From NCBI GenBank assembly GCA_963920575.1, contig OY986968.1, forward strand, positions 9,293,485 through 9,357,484: a DNA stretch of 64,000 nucleotides. Reading direction: 5' to 3'. Each line of letters begins with the position of its first letter. The stretch's first letter is position 1. The notes under the pieces are model-generated. The model saw only the letters and a program-made list of their open reading frames with translations, made no database searches and was not told where the DNA came from. The position numbers were made by a program, and so were the translations under genes. Source of the DNA: Narthecium ossifragum (lineage: Eukaryota > Streptophyta > Magnoliopsida > Dioscoreales > Nartheciaceae). This document shows, one piece after another, positions 46,718 through 57,700 of this stretch.

Positions 46718-48332
46718 TGATGTTCCCTAGACTCTACCACAAGTGCATGGGTCGTGACAAATAGAATAGGGCAAAAAGAGTATCGTTTCCACAAGGAGGA
46801 TGATTCAAGTACCAATGTATCCAATTTCTTATATTATCTAAGCAATCCAAACGAGATATAACACTGACAAATCTGAACTGAAAGCAAATAAATATTAAAT
46901 AGAAGAGTATGAAAGGTTTCTAGGATTTGGATTTCATCGATTGAATCTCTTTAATGAATTTTAATCTGGTTGCTGAAAATAGAACTTTGTTAATTATCAT
47001 GACTGAATTCCTTTTTTTTTATGTGAAATCCTCTTTCAAGGTATAACTCAAATACCTAAATTAATTCTATGTCTACTTTCGTGATCACAGGAATTAATTT
47101 AGATTCATTGGGCTCTTAGGAATCCTTGAACAAAAATCACCTTGTCATATGTTTATTTCTAACATATACTACCAAGGTTTGATGAAACCACGAACTAATG
47201 TTAAACTTCAACTTTCGTTACTTCGTTCAACATCTGAAACATACAAGTCATGGCCAGTAACTTGCAAGAAAAAAGAAACGATTTCATCAAATTGCAACTA
47301 ACAAGAATATTCTCAACAACCCAACTCAATTCAAATCAGAAACTCAATGACTTCATCCAAACCCTAGAATAAGAAAACTAGGTATTCATGGTTGATAGAA
47401 AGAAAACCAATGTTTCATAAATAAACATCATCAATCAGAACTAGGATGAAGAGAATAGAATGAAAACTCTGATTCTCTTCTTCTGGTCGTCCTGCTTCTT
47501 TCTCTGCTCCTCTCCCCTTCTTTTTCTGGTCGTCCTCTTCTTTTTCTGCTTCTTTTCTCTGGCCGTTCTCTGCTCCTCTTTTCTGTTTCTTTCCTCTGGC
47601 CGTTCTCTTCTTTCTCTGCTCCTTTTTTCTCTCCTTTCGTTCTCTGCTTTCTCTGCTCCTTTTTCTGCTTCCTTCCTTTTTGCTCGTCCTCCTCTTTCTC
47701 TTCTTTATTCCTCCCAACCATTTTTCCTAAAGTGTCCACCCTTTCTTCCATTAACCACATGCTAATCCCACTAATCAAGGAAAGATCAAATAAACTCCTA
47801 ATATAACTAGGAAATGTGGTGCTCCCAGCTGGGATCTTCATGAATCAAATCTGGACTCCAAAAAAATGAATCTCGTCCAACCCAAGTGCAGGTGCAGCAA
47901 TTCCGAGTCTGATGGCTTCATCAATTTTTCTGTCTTTATTCAGCCTGAATCAGCAAAAACTCTAAACATCAAAGTTATAGCGTTCTTCCTTAGCTTTCCA
48001 ACACATCCTGGATCATCCCAATCAGAGTTTGTATGAAGAAGTTATGTTCAAATTACTAACTGCTGTGCAGAATGTCCAGAATTGCTCAATTAACTTTGTT
48101 TTGCACTTTAGGTCTTCAATTGCATCAAGGCCTAGCCCGAATTCTGCTTCTTCCCATCAGCCAAGGTTCAAATGATTCAATATCTAAATACCTGCAATTA
48201 TCCAAAAATTCCCAAGAATTAAGTAAATGCAGAAGTCACCTAAAATTCTTGATAAAAGAGCAAAGAATGATGTAAAACACTTGAATCTGACAATCAATCT
48301 TAAGAAGATGTGTGGAAATAATTCCCGCATCA
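46718..48332 (-). mobile_element. Athila-like solo LTR, TSD ATGGT
   Basis: A 1615-bp AT-rich LTR starts TGATGTTCCCTAGAC and ends TTCCCGCATCA. ATGGT is duplicated at 46713-46717 and 48333-48337. The unoccupied version of the same site (GAGAGATGGTATGACTGGGC) is present in the paralogous F2 LTR at about 41620-41640. Blocks are shared with the LTR at 6295-7886. A CT-rich tract at 47460-47720 gives spurious Lys/Glu/Arg-rich open frames. Confidence 0.93.
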
Positions 48333-48967
48333 ATGGTATGACTGGGCAGAGTGGTACATGGACAGGAGCTCGCAGTCTTTGTTTCATCTCGTTTGTTCTT
48401 GGGTGAGGATGGGACATGGACATGAGCCCTCGGGGAATCGATAGGGTCGTGAGGTCTTTTGGCATACCTTATGCTTAGGCAGAGAACGACATAGTTGCAG
48501 TTTCCCTTCCTTTCTGTGCAATGTAGAGTAGAACTCTAGTGGGCATTGTTGCTCACCCTACCTGGGATGCATCGATGATGCAAGTCGATGTGGTTCCTTT
48601 TTTCAGGTGTTCTTCTAGAACATGGCGCGACATTCTCGAGGTGGTCGAGGACTTAGAGCTTTGAGGAGTTTTACACAGTTTTATTACATTTTATATTATG
48701 ATGTATAAATTGAGGTATAATCTGATTTATTCGACGATAGAATTGTATGATTCTTAATTCAGTTATATTTGAGAAATGTTGTAACCTTCTTTAATATAGA
48801 TGTTGAGGAATATAATAATTAGTTATTTGTTATAATTCTAATTTGTTTAAATTCATAGCTGTAAATTTATTTTGTATCAAATATATCTTGCGTCAGTTAA
48901 AGTCGTTGAAAAGGTTTAGGTGGCTCACGCCTCGATCTGGATGGGTTTTTTAGGTCGGGGTGTGACA

Positions 48968-51900
48968 TAGCCCTTTACCCTGAGCTTAGGATGTTGTCCG
49001 GCAAACAATCACAGATAGGTCTCTAAACACATGTTAAGAACCTCTGTCTGCCCATCAGTCTGGGGATGATAGGTTGTACTCATCTTCAGCTTTATCCCTT
49101 GCAAGCGGAAGTATTCGTGCCAGATTTTGCTGAGGAAGACAGGATCTCTGTCGGATGTGATGGAGCGCGACACCCCATTCAGCCGAACCACTACTTTCCG
49201 GAAAACCTCTGCCACACCCTTTGCGGAGTATGGGTGCTTCAATGGAATGAAAGCGGTCAAAAACCACCATGATGACAGAGTAGCCTGAGGAGACGGGAAG
49301 ACCTTCGATGAAGTCCAAGGCCACATCCTCCCAAATACACTGGGGAACATGTAGAGGCTGCACCACCCCAGCTGGTGCCATGGACTCATATTTATTGCGC
49401 TAGCAAACATCACAAGCCCGAACATACTCCCGCACATCCCACCTCATGCCCGACCAAGAGAAGTTGTCGGACAGCCGCTTGAAGGTGCGCAAGACCCCCG
49501 AGTGTCCACCAACTGGAGAGTCATGAAATTCCCGCATGATTGCAGACTTGGAAGAGAAGTCAGAAGGAAGGGCGAGTTTCCCTTTATACCACAGATCACC
49601 ATCTTGTATGGAATATCCTGGCGAAGACCATCTTGTATGGAATATCTTGGCGAAGACATGTCGCCCGCCTCCACGCGATGCCGGATCTCGCGCAACAATG
49701 GATTCGCTCGGACCTGAGCACGCAACCGATCGAGCCACACCAGCTTGGGTAAAGAGATGGCCCACACCTGTCCGTCGACCGGACCTGCCTTTGGCTCTTC
49801 CAAGTCGCGAGCGCCCTGATCGCCCTGCTGCTTGTTGGAAGCATCATGGAGACGTGACAAGGCGTCGACGACGCTATTCTCCTTGCCCGACCGGTAAATG
49901 ATGTCGAAGTTGAAGCCGCCAGTAACTTCACCAACCAGCACTGCTTCTCCACCATGGTGAGGCGTTGCTCTAACATATGCTTTAAACTCCGGTGATCCGT
50001 GCGAATCCGGAATCGACGACCTATCAGGTAACTGCGCCATCTTCTGACCGCATACACGACAACCATAAGCTCCTTCTCATAAGTTGATCGACCACTAGCA
50101 TGAGCCAATAATGCTTTCTGAAGAAGGCCAAGGGTCAACCCTGTTGCATCAGCACCGCCCCTATCCCTCCACCGAAAGCATCTGTTTCAATTTCAAAGGG
50201 CTGAGAGAAATCAGGTAAGGCCAATACCGGAGTTGTAGACATCGCCGCCTTGAGAGCATGGAAGACTGCTTCTGCTTCCGGATTCCAAGGGAACCCCTTC
50301 CTCTAGAGTAACTTTGTTAGTGGCTATGCGATCCTGTCGTACCCTTGAATGAACTTCCAGTAATAACCTGTGAGTCCCAAGAACCCCTCAAGGCTTTCAT
50401 TGTCTTTGGGTGAAGCCAAGGCGTCATACAACGAATTTTTTCCGGGTCCACCGCGACACCGACGACCGATATGATGTGGCTGAGGTAATCAACTTCTTGT
50501 CATCCGAACTGGAACTTCTTTCGGTTCACCACCAAGTGATTGGCGCGAATGGCATGGAGAACCCAGTAGAGATGGTCCATGTGGTCGCTCCAAGACCTGC
50601 TATAGACCAAAATGTCATCGAAGAGAACAAGGACAAATTGGCGAAGTGCTGACCTGAAGACGTCGTTCATCAAGGCTTGAAAGGTTGATGGAGCGTTCGT
50701 CAGACCGAAAGGCATGACGAGGAACTCATAGTGTCCATCATGGGTGCGGAACGCCGTCTTCGGGATGTCAGCTTCAGCGATGCGAATTTGGTGATACCCC
50801 GCCTTGAGATCTAATTTGGTGAAGAAGGTCACGCCGTACAACTCATCTAGAAGCTCATCAATAATAGGGATTGGGTAGCGATCCTTGATGGTGATATCAT
50901 TTAAGGCGCGATAGTCCACGCTGAAACACCAGGAGCCATCCTTTTTCTTCACTAATAGCACTGGTGATGAATAAGGGCTAGTACTAAGTCAGATCACGCC
51001 ATCCGCAAGCATCTCTTTCACAATCCTCTCTATCTCAGTTTTGTGGGTGTGAGGGTAGTGGAACGTGTGAACATTGGCAGGGCCGCCACCAGGTAAGATG
51101 TTGATGTGGTGATCTTATGCGCGTTGAGGAGGTAATCCATGCGGTGCCTAGAATACATCCTGGAATTCGGTTAGTAAAGTAGCCAAAGGAGGTCGAAGGT
51201 CACCTATATCCCGGTCGGTGGTGCCAAACTCGATAGACATGAGCCAAAAAGCATCAATCCCATGAAGCAGTAAGCATTGGACCGAGTGAACGCCGTACGC
51301 CGCGATCGGAGGCCACACCTCTCCTCGGAGCAGAAAATCATCTTGTGCAACCTTGTAGTGCATCATCAGATTCTCCCAATCACAAACCATTGGGCCCAAA
51401 CTACGCAGCCACTGGATGCCCAAAACCAAATCCGAGCCTTGCAGTGCCAAGGGGTGGAGGTCTATTCGGAAGTAGTACCCTTGGATCTGGATTGCCACCT
51501 CGCGACAGATCTCCCGACATGTAAGACAACGTCCATCAGCAACCATGATGACAAAGGGGGGCGTTGTCAAGGTGACGCAGTCAAGTCTGTGTGCCACCTG
51601 AGCACTGACAAAATTGTGGGTGCTCCCACTCTCAATCAGAACAGAGACCTGTTGCCCGGTGATCCGACCAGCTCCCTGCATGGTCTGAGCCATGGAGAAT
51701 TCGGACAAGGCGTGTATTGAGATCTTAGCAGACACGTTGGTCGTTTCTTCATCAGAAGGATCCTCCGGTGCCGAAGTCTCGACCCCTGGAATGTCGTCGG
51801 ATGCCTCCAACAAGAATAGTTGTTGCTTCTTGCACACGTGCCCCTTGGTGAAATGCTCACCGCAGTTGTAGCATAGGGCTTTTTCTCGGCGTGCATGCAT

Positions 51901-52870
51901 CCGGTCCCACGTCAAACGGTGGAATCCGACGCCTGGCGGCACCACCGCTTTCATTGTTGGTGTGGCCAACAGGTGCTCGTCCCAGTAGTCCTGCGGGGTT
52001 GCCCTTTGAGGGACAGGGAATGGCCGCGAGTACGGTGCAGGACTGGGGCGCGCGACCTGTCATTTGGAGCGAGCCAGCTTCTTTTTTAATACCCGAGCCA
52101 AGCAAGTCACATGGTGCATAGTGTGAGGGTTGAAAACCTTCACCTCCAGTCGGATGTCCTGCCTTAAGCCGTCGATGAAACTTCCGACCAAAGCAGACTC
52201 CGCCCAACCGTGGATTCGCTTGGACAAGATTTCAAACTGATGTTGATAGTCTCGAACCGAACCAGTTTAGGTGAGCTTAGCGAGGGCTTCATCGAAGTTC
52301 TCGTAAGAGGAGGGTCCAAACCGAGAACAGAAGGGCAGAGTGAAATCCTGCTAAGATCCATGGGGGTTCACAGACTCAAACCACTGGTACCAGTCGAGAG
52401 CCTCCTCATCCAAGTGAAAAGAAGCGAGTAGGACCTTGTCCGGCTTAGGAGTCCCTTGATAGCGAAAGAATTGTTCAGCCTTGTAAATCCACCTGGTTGG
52501 GTCATCACCGGCGAGCCGGGGAAAATCAACTCGGGCAGGGCGGGTATGGAGGACACCACCATCAACAGAAGGAGATCGATGCCGCGAACTGGAGGAGCTG
52601 GACGCGCCATCAGTTTTCTTGTCATTCGGCTCTTGAGCTTTGAGAAGTAACCCCACTTTGGACATGAGGATGTCCATATTGCTTTGTAGAGTTTCGAAGA
52701 GCTCGGCATGGTGAGCGGAAGCTTCAATCTGCCGGTTAGAAGTCTCCTGCAGCCCTTGGATAGTCTCCTGCAGCCCTTGGATCGTGACCTCGAGTTGTGC
52801 GACACAGTCGTCGATGGACTTCAAGCGAGTGGTGGATGCCATTGCCGTAGGACGGAGCAGACTGATACCA
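48968..52870 (-). pseudogene. Decayed Ty3/gypsy chromovirus gag-pol
   Basis: Domains in minus-strand order: Gag with DDPTRWIYKAEQFFRYQGT (near 52470); CCHC-like knuckle CYNCGEHFTKGHVC (near 51850); protease VLIESGSTHNFV (near 51630), where the catalytic Asp is Glu; reverse transcriptase 50500-50961 with [19 protein letters not shown] and active-site FDDILVYS; RNase H with TYEKELMVVVYAVRRW; integrase zinc region and core with [10 protein letters not shown] and [13 protein letters not shown] (49010-49500). Frames shift several times. It ends at 48968 inside the integrase (CLETYL…FAGQHPKLRVKG) against LTR E. Small tandem copies lie at 49598-49656 and near 52740-52785. The layout fits the chromovirus (Reina-like) lineage. 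Confidence 0.88.
52862..52870 (-). other. Primer binding site for initiator Met tRNA
   Basis: The minus strand reads TGGTATCAG, the start of the common plant primer site TGGTATCAGAGC (the next bases are TCTG, so the rest has changed). It stands two bases inside the LTR end at 52873 and about 20 bases upstream of the gag start, as expected. Confidence 0.75.
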
Positions 52871-52985
52871 AATGATGCCAATTGCTGGGAATACTTACAT
52901 AAGGGAGAGGAGAATAGAAGAGGGAAGAGGAGAAGAGAGTCGCGTCAGGGAAGAATACAAGGAAAGCTTGAGAGAAATTGATGTA

Positions 52986-54000
52986 CGGGCTGTTTGGTTG
53001 CATGTATCAGCTGATACATGCATCAGTTGATGTAGCCTTTTGATACAAACCTGTGTTTGGTTGGTCAATGCATCAGCTGATGCATGTATCAGCTGATGCA
53101 AAAAGAGGCTCAGATGCTGCATCAGCAGATGCAGCCAAAATGGCTGTTTCTGCTAATGCAGCATCAGCTGATGCATCACTATATAAATTAAAATATTATT
53201 TTCGGAATGAATAAATCTTTGAATAAATCCGAAAAATCAATATATGAATTCCGAAAAATCTGAAAACCCAACCAGAAAATCCGAAAATTCGTGGAAAAAA
53301 AAACTTTACACTATATGAATTAAAATATTATTTTCGGAATTAATAAAACCTTGAATAAATCTGAAAAATCAATATATGAATTCCGAAAAATCTGAAAACC
53401 CAACCAGAATATCCGAAAATTCGTGGGAAAAAACTTTACACTATATGAATTAAAATATTATTTTCGGAATTAATAAAACCTTGAATAAATCCGAAAAATC
53501 AATATATGAATTCCGAAAAATCTGAAAACCCAACCAGAAAATTCGAAAATTCATGAGAAAAAAACTTTACATGAATATATTATTTTTGCTTGTATTTTTG
53601 TTGATTTTTATTTAAAAAATTATCATAAACGAATTAAGCCCGGAAGATAAGTAAAGAATTGGACACTGTCGTTCAAGATTTGGTTGATACTTTGTAGTTA
53701 AGAGTTTGCTAAGACGATTTTAGGTTAATACTCACACCTGCTTGATCTTTTTTACTTTAATAATTAAGAAATTATTAAGTTAGCACGTGCTCAATAATTT
53801 AATAAATATAGTCAAAGAAAAAATATAGCTAAATAAAAAACAGCTAAAGAAAAAAAATGATATAAAACAACTGTATCAACTGATGCAATACATACCAACC
53901 AAACAGAAAATGAGCTAATACTGCATCAGTTGATACAAGCAACCAAACAAACAGGTGATGCTAATACTGCATCAACTGATGCAAGCAACCAAACGCCCCC
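52986..54000. mobile_element. Non-autonomous TIR transposon (1015 bp), PIF/Harbinger-like
   Basis: Ends are imperfect inverted repeats of about 30 bases: CGGGCTGTTTGGTTGCATGT at left, and GGGGGCGTTTGGTTGCTTGC reading in from the right. GTA flanks both sides (52983-52985, 54001-54003). Subterminal zones carry many copies of GCATCAGCTGATGC. The middle is a 130-bp tandem array. No transposase. A 3-bp duplication and the GTTTGGTT terminus suggest PIF/Harbinger. Confidence 0.75.
53177..53568. repeat. Tandem array, three copies of about 130 bp
   Basis: Copies at 53177-53308, 53309-53438 and 53439-about 53568 share CACTATATGAATTAAAATAT, TTTTCGGAATTAATAAAACC and CCCAACCAGAAAAT, with few differences. 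They are internal to the TIR element. Confidence 0.9.
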
Positions 54001-54040
54001 GTAATCTCCTTTTTTTTGCTCATGTACCGCTGTTACATCA

Positions 54041-54789
54041 ATTAATAGAGAAATTACTCTCCTAATACGGAGAATTACATTCTAATTCAGTTATTACAAT
54101 CTTGCACTGGCGATCTCCACCAGAATCTCCAAGATCTTCGCTGCCATGTATATCTCCGGGATTGAGGCTGTTGCCTTGGTGTCTTTGTTGCGCCAACTCC
54201 TGTGGCCTATCATAATACCCCTTCAAATAAAACTAAAGGGACTCTGATTTGTAACAATAATAATAAGTGACCCTGTTTTTATGGAAACAAAAAAAAAGGC
54301 CTTATTTTGCAACTTACTCGCCAACATGGGTGCGTATGATAAAGGCCCCAACAGTCATTGCCCCCTGAGAAATGACTTGGGAACTTCTATTGCATTTACA
54401 ACTTTAAAGAAATCAGTCATAGCATCTAAAGAAGAATTTTAAATCTGAACATCCACTACTAACCAACATATCACAGATTCTTAAATTAAAATCCCGACAA
54501 ACTGACAATGAATCCATTTTTTCATGGAATCCCCTCTAGATATTTTTATCAAAAAAGCACCCCCAAGTTCCAAAGAGGATATGTTATTGTCAACAACATG
54601 CACCAGAACTCCAATGTCTGAAATCATCCTCCAATCCAAGAGGCAATTCTTACACATATATAGATTAGCTTTTTTTCCTTCCGCTAAAGCTTGAGCAAAT
54701 AGGACAGTACACCTGCCAAATTTGTGCAAGAAAACCATTCATTTTCACTGAAAAGGCGGTTTGACTTTTCCCAAAGTTGAGTTTGGACC
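54041..54789. other. Intergenic, downstream of ATPAF1
   Basis: AT-rich. It includes possible 3' untranslated sequence of ATPAF1 just below 54790. A minus-strand open frame of 85 codons (54481-54738) has no recognisable motif. No gene is called. Confidence 0.45.
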
Positions 54790-57700
54790 TTACAGCACAG
54801 GCATTTCAAGTGCTTGGAGGACATTTTTGAACTCAAATTCACGAGTTTCTTTGTTGAACTGTTCAACAAGCTTGTACCTGACATCATTCAGATAAAAAGA
54901 CTGAGTGGTCTCTAGAAGCCACTTAGCCTCTGAATCGGTAAGTTTGCTGGTGAACACCACATCTCCACGGATGAGCACGACATCCTTGCTTTCTGCAAAT
55001 TCTGTGTAATGGGTCGCAACAAAATAGGGGCTTGCTTGAGTTCCTCTAGCTTTATAGTCCTCAAGTCCAGTGAACAGCATGCGAGGCATCTGCACTGGGG
55101 GTATTAAAAGGGAAACACAGACCAAAAGAGTCAAGTTTGCAGAAAAATGCTATTCAAAAGTAAGTCTCCAAACAAGCCCTTGCAAAACAGAAGACATGCA
55201 TACCATGTGGATGGCAAATGTTTCAAAATTATCGCCCAAAAGTCCTATGGCACAAATAACTACTAAAGGCTATGAATGTGGTAGCATGAGAGGAGAGATA
55301 TGTGGAGATATCCATGTGAAGTATCTTGAGTTGATGGACGAGGAAAGGGATGTGATTTTGTTGTTATAAAGGGTGCTAGCTATATTGCTGTCACACAAAG
55401 CTGTAGTTGGTTATATGTAAAAGCCTTCAATAATTGTGGGAGCTCTGATAGCCTGACACATGCAGTTGCTTCTCTCAGTGGTATATTTCTATATTTCAAT
55501 CAGAGGATCAAAGTTGTTACGCATATGTTAACTCAAGGATGACCTCGCCCACTATCCCAATCCATGTGATATTGATTCAATTGGTTGGTGGATGCTAGCT
55601 GGATCGCCTTCAAAGGACAGACGTAGGGCACAGGGTGGATGATATTGATTCCCAAGACAAAGCCCTTTTTGTCTTGGGAATCTATTCGTAGGGCGCGGGC
55701 CTCTTAAAATTTCACCTCTCAAAGATATATATCTCTACCTCAATAAAATGTCTCATCGTGCCAGTATATGTGTATCAATTATTAATATAAAGTAGAGATC
55801 ATGCCAGTTTGTTTAGCATGTCGCAAACCTAGGCACCTTCAGGTGGGAACAATAAGGTGCATAATACAATGGACAGACGTAGGCGGTTAGTCATCAGGCT
55901 AAGGTCCATCCCATGAAATGGTGCAAGAAGTCTGACAAAGACAAACTCAAATAAAAATGCATATCAAAATAAAAACTCCAAGTCATAGCATTAGATGGGT
56001 AACATGGGTATTATCCTGAATTGAGCAGCTTAATAATGCTACTTGGATGTTTTAGTTCATGGATAACCCCCTTCCAAATCAATGAATGATCTCACATTAG
56101 TAGTCTTGTGGCAATGGATACTCTTATCACAAGATTCAACAAGAGATAACAGATAGATGATCTAATATGTGATTGATCACTATAGATTCAAAGAAACATA
56201 TGAGGAGAACCAAAGAGAATCTTAATTGGAATGACTTGGAATAATTACTTGCCTTTTAGAACTTAAGAATGAATATCACACAAAGAAAGTAGAAATTGAA
56301 CCTTGGACAAACATATTGGTATAGCCACTTCCCTTCCACAAAGGTAGAACAAAATGTTGGCTACAAAAACAAAGAAGAGAAAGGTACAGTTAGTGGAAAC
56401 TATACACAATAGAAATAACTTGAGATTTCCTTCAAGTTCAATCAAGAATAGTGGGTACCAACTAGCTGATCTTTGCTCTAACAAATGAAACAACTTTGCT
56501 TTCATGGATGCCCCGATATGACCTCTTCCCAAGTGATACTGGAGTTCACCGACAAAATGAATCGTCAGTCTTTTATTGATCTGATAATGACAGTTTATTC
56601 TAATTCGCTCTTAAGGAGCTACCACGAATTATGTGTCCCATTTGCGCAAAGCACTGGGGAGAAAATAACAAATGCCAATGAAAATTCTTTAGCACCTATA
56701 TTTTGCTAGATCTATCAAACAAATAATGTATGGGATACTACAAATTGCAAATAAAAGCTTCATACAAATATTAACCTCATAAGTAAAAAACTTCCTCAGT
56801 TAGCTAGTGGCCGAGTTTCATCATGCCAGTAAGTCAAAAGAAGAAGCAAAAGCTTTAGAAGACATGAAAACAAGGAGTAGCTGAGCTTATCCTAAGCATC
56901 CACGTAATTGCAATCATATGGCGCCATAATCTGAATAAAGAAACTATCTTGAGCACATATCATGGACTTGCTACCACAAATAAGCTCTATAAGAGCAAAT
57001 AAATACAACACAGACCTGTTTTTCCTTTAAGTTAGAATGAAAAGTCAGCTTGTTTTTGGACTATTATCTCGAATTATGAACTGTTATTTCTTTAAAACTG
57101 CCTCTAGCAATATTTAATATCTGAATTCTTCCAAGTGGCAAACATCCAAAATTTGAGTGCATCTACTAACTTAGGTATCTGCTTCAGAAGTATAATGTAA
57201 AAGAAATAGACCGTCCGCTTCTAAGCCCATAACTGTACTGCAGTTTCTTAAAATCCCCTCACCTAATTATCTAACTCCAGTGGCAAGTGTCGATGTTCAC
57301 TTTAGCCTCAACTGTGATTGATACTTTCACAAGCAGTGGTAACTCAAAGATGCTTTATTTGGTGCTCCTTCATACAAGCTAATCAAAAGTGGGTTCTAGT
57401 TCCTCCATTGAGAGATATATGCCAAGTTACACATGCTATTTAATCCACTAACTGTGAACCAATACGTATAGAAAGAAGCCCCGTCATCATTATCTAGATT
57501 AAACATTTAGAACAACATACGACCAAGGTTAATCTCATCTTAACTAACTCATCTCATCTAAACTAAAATCTAGTTGAAAGAGTCAAATAACCAAAAATTA
57601 TTAGATAGACAAGCATATAGTCAAAACTCCTGGAAAAAAGCAAAATGCTCTTCTCACACTTAAACATACTACGACGAAAGTACTTAAATTATTCTTGGGC

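Larger units (their letters stand above)
34956..48967 (+). mobile_element. Family F2 LTR (E) that hosts the nested insertions
   Basis: Three pieces belong to one LTR: 34956-35111 (starts TGTGAGGACTCG, runs to CGGTCGGTTTC), 46116-46717 (continues ACACCCGCGTAGTGCACAC) and 48338-48967 (ends GGTCGGGGTGTGACA). Joined length is about 1.39 kb, roughly half a full F2 LTR, with a jump at the GA run near 46435 suggesting a deletion. The outer flanks (CCATG left, TAGCC right) do not match. The left flank is C-rich sequence and the right flank is chromovirus integrase, so this LTR probably joins two loci by recombination or deletion. Confidence 0.65.
52873..54040 (-). mobile_element. 5' LTR of the chromovirus, split by a DNA transposon
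   Basis: One end is fixed by the primer site (TGATGCCAATTGC… at 52873). The other is uncertain: TGTTACATCA at 54040 gives TG…CA ends with matching TGATG/CATCA, leaving about 150 bases of LTR without the insertion; ATTACA near 54097 is an alternative. No target duplication can be tested because the other LTR is lost. Confidence 0.5.

Noticed and set aside
47415..47841. Lys/Arg/Glu-rich open frame resembling a nuclear protein
   Set aside because: Complement of a CT-rich low-complexity tract within the Athila-like solo LTR.
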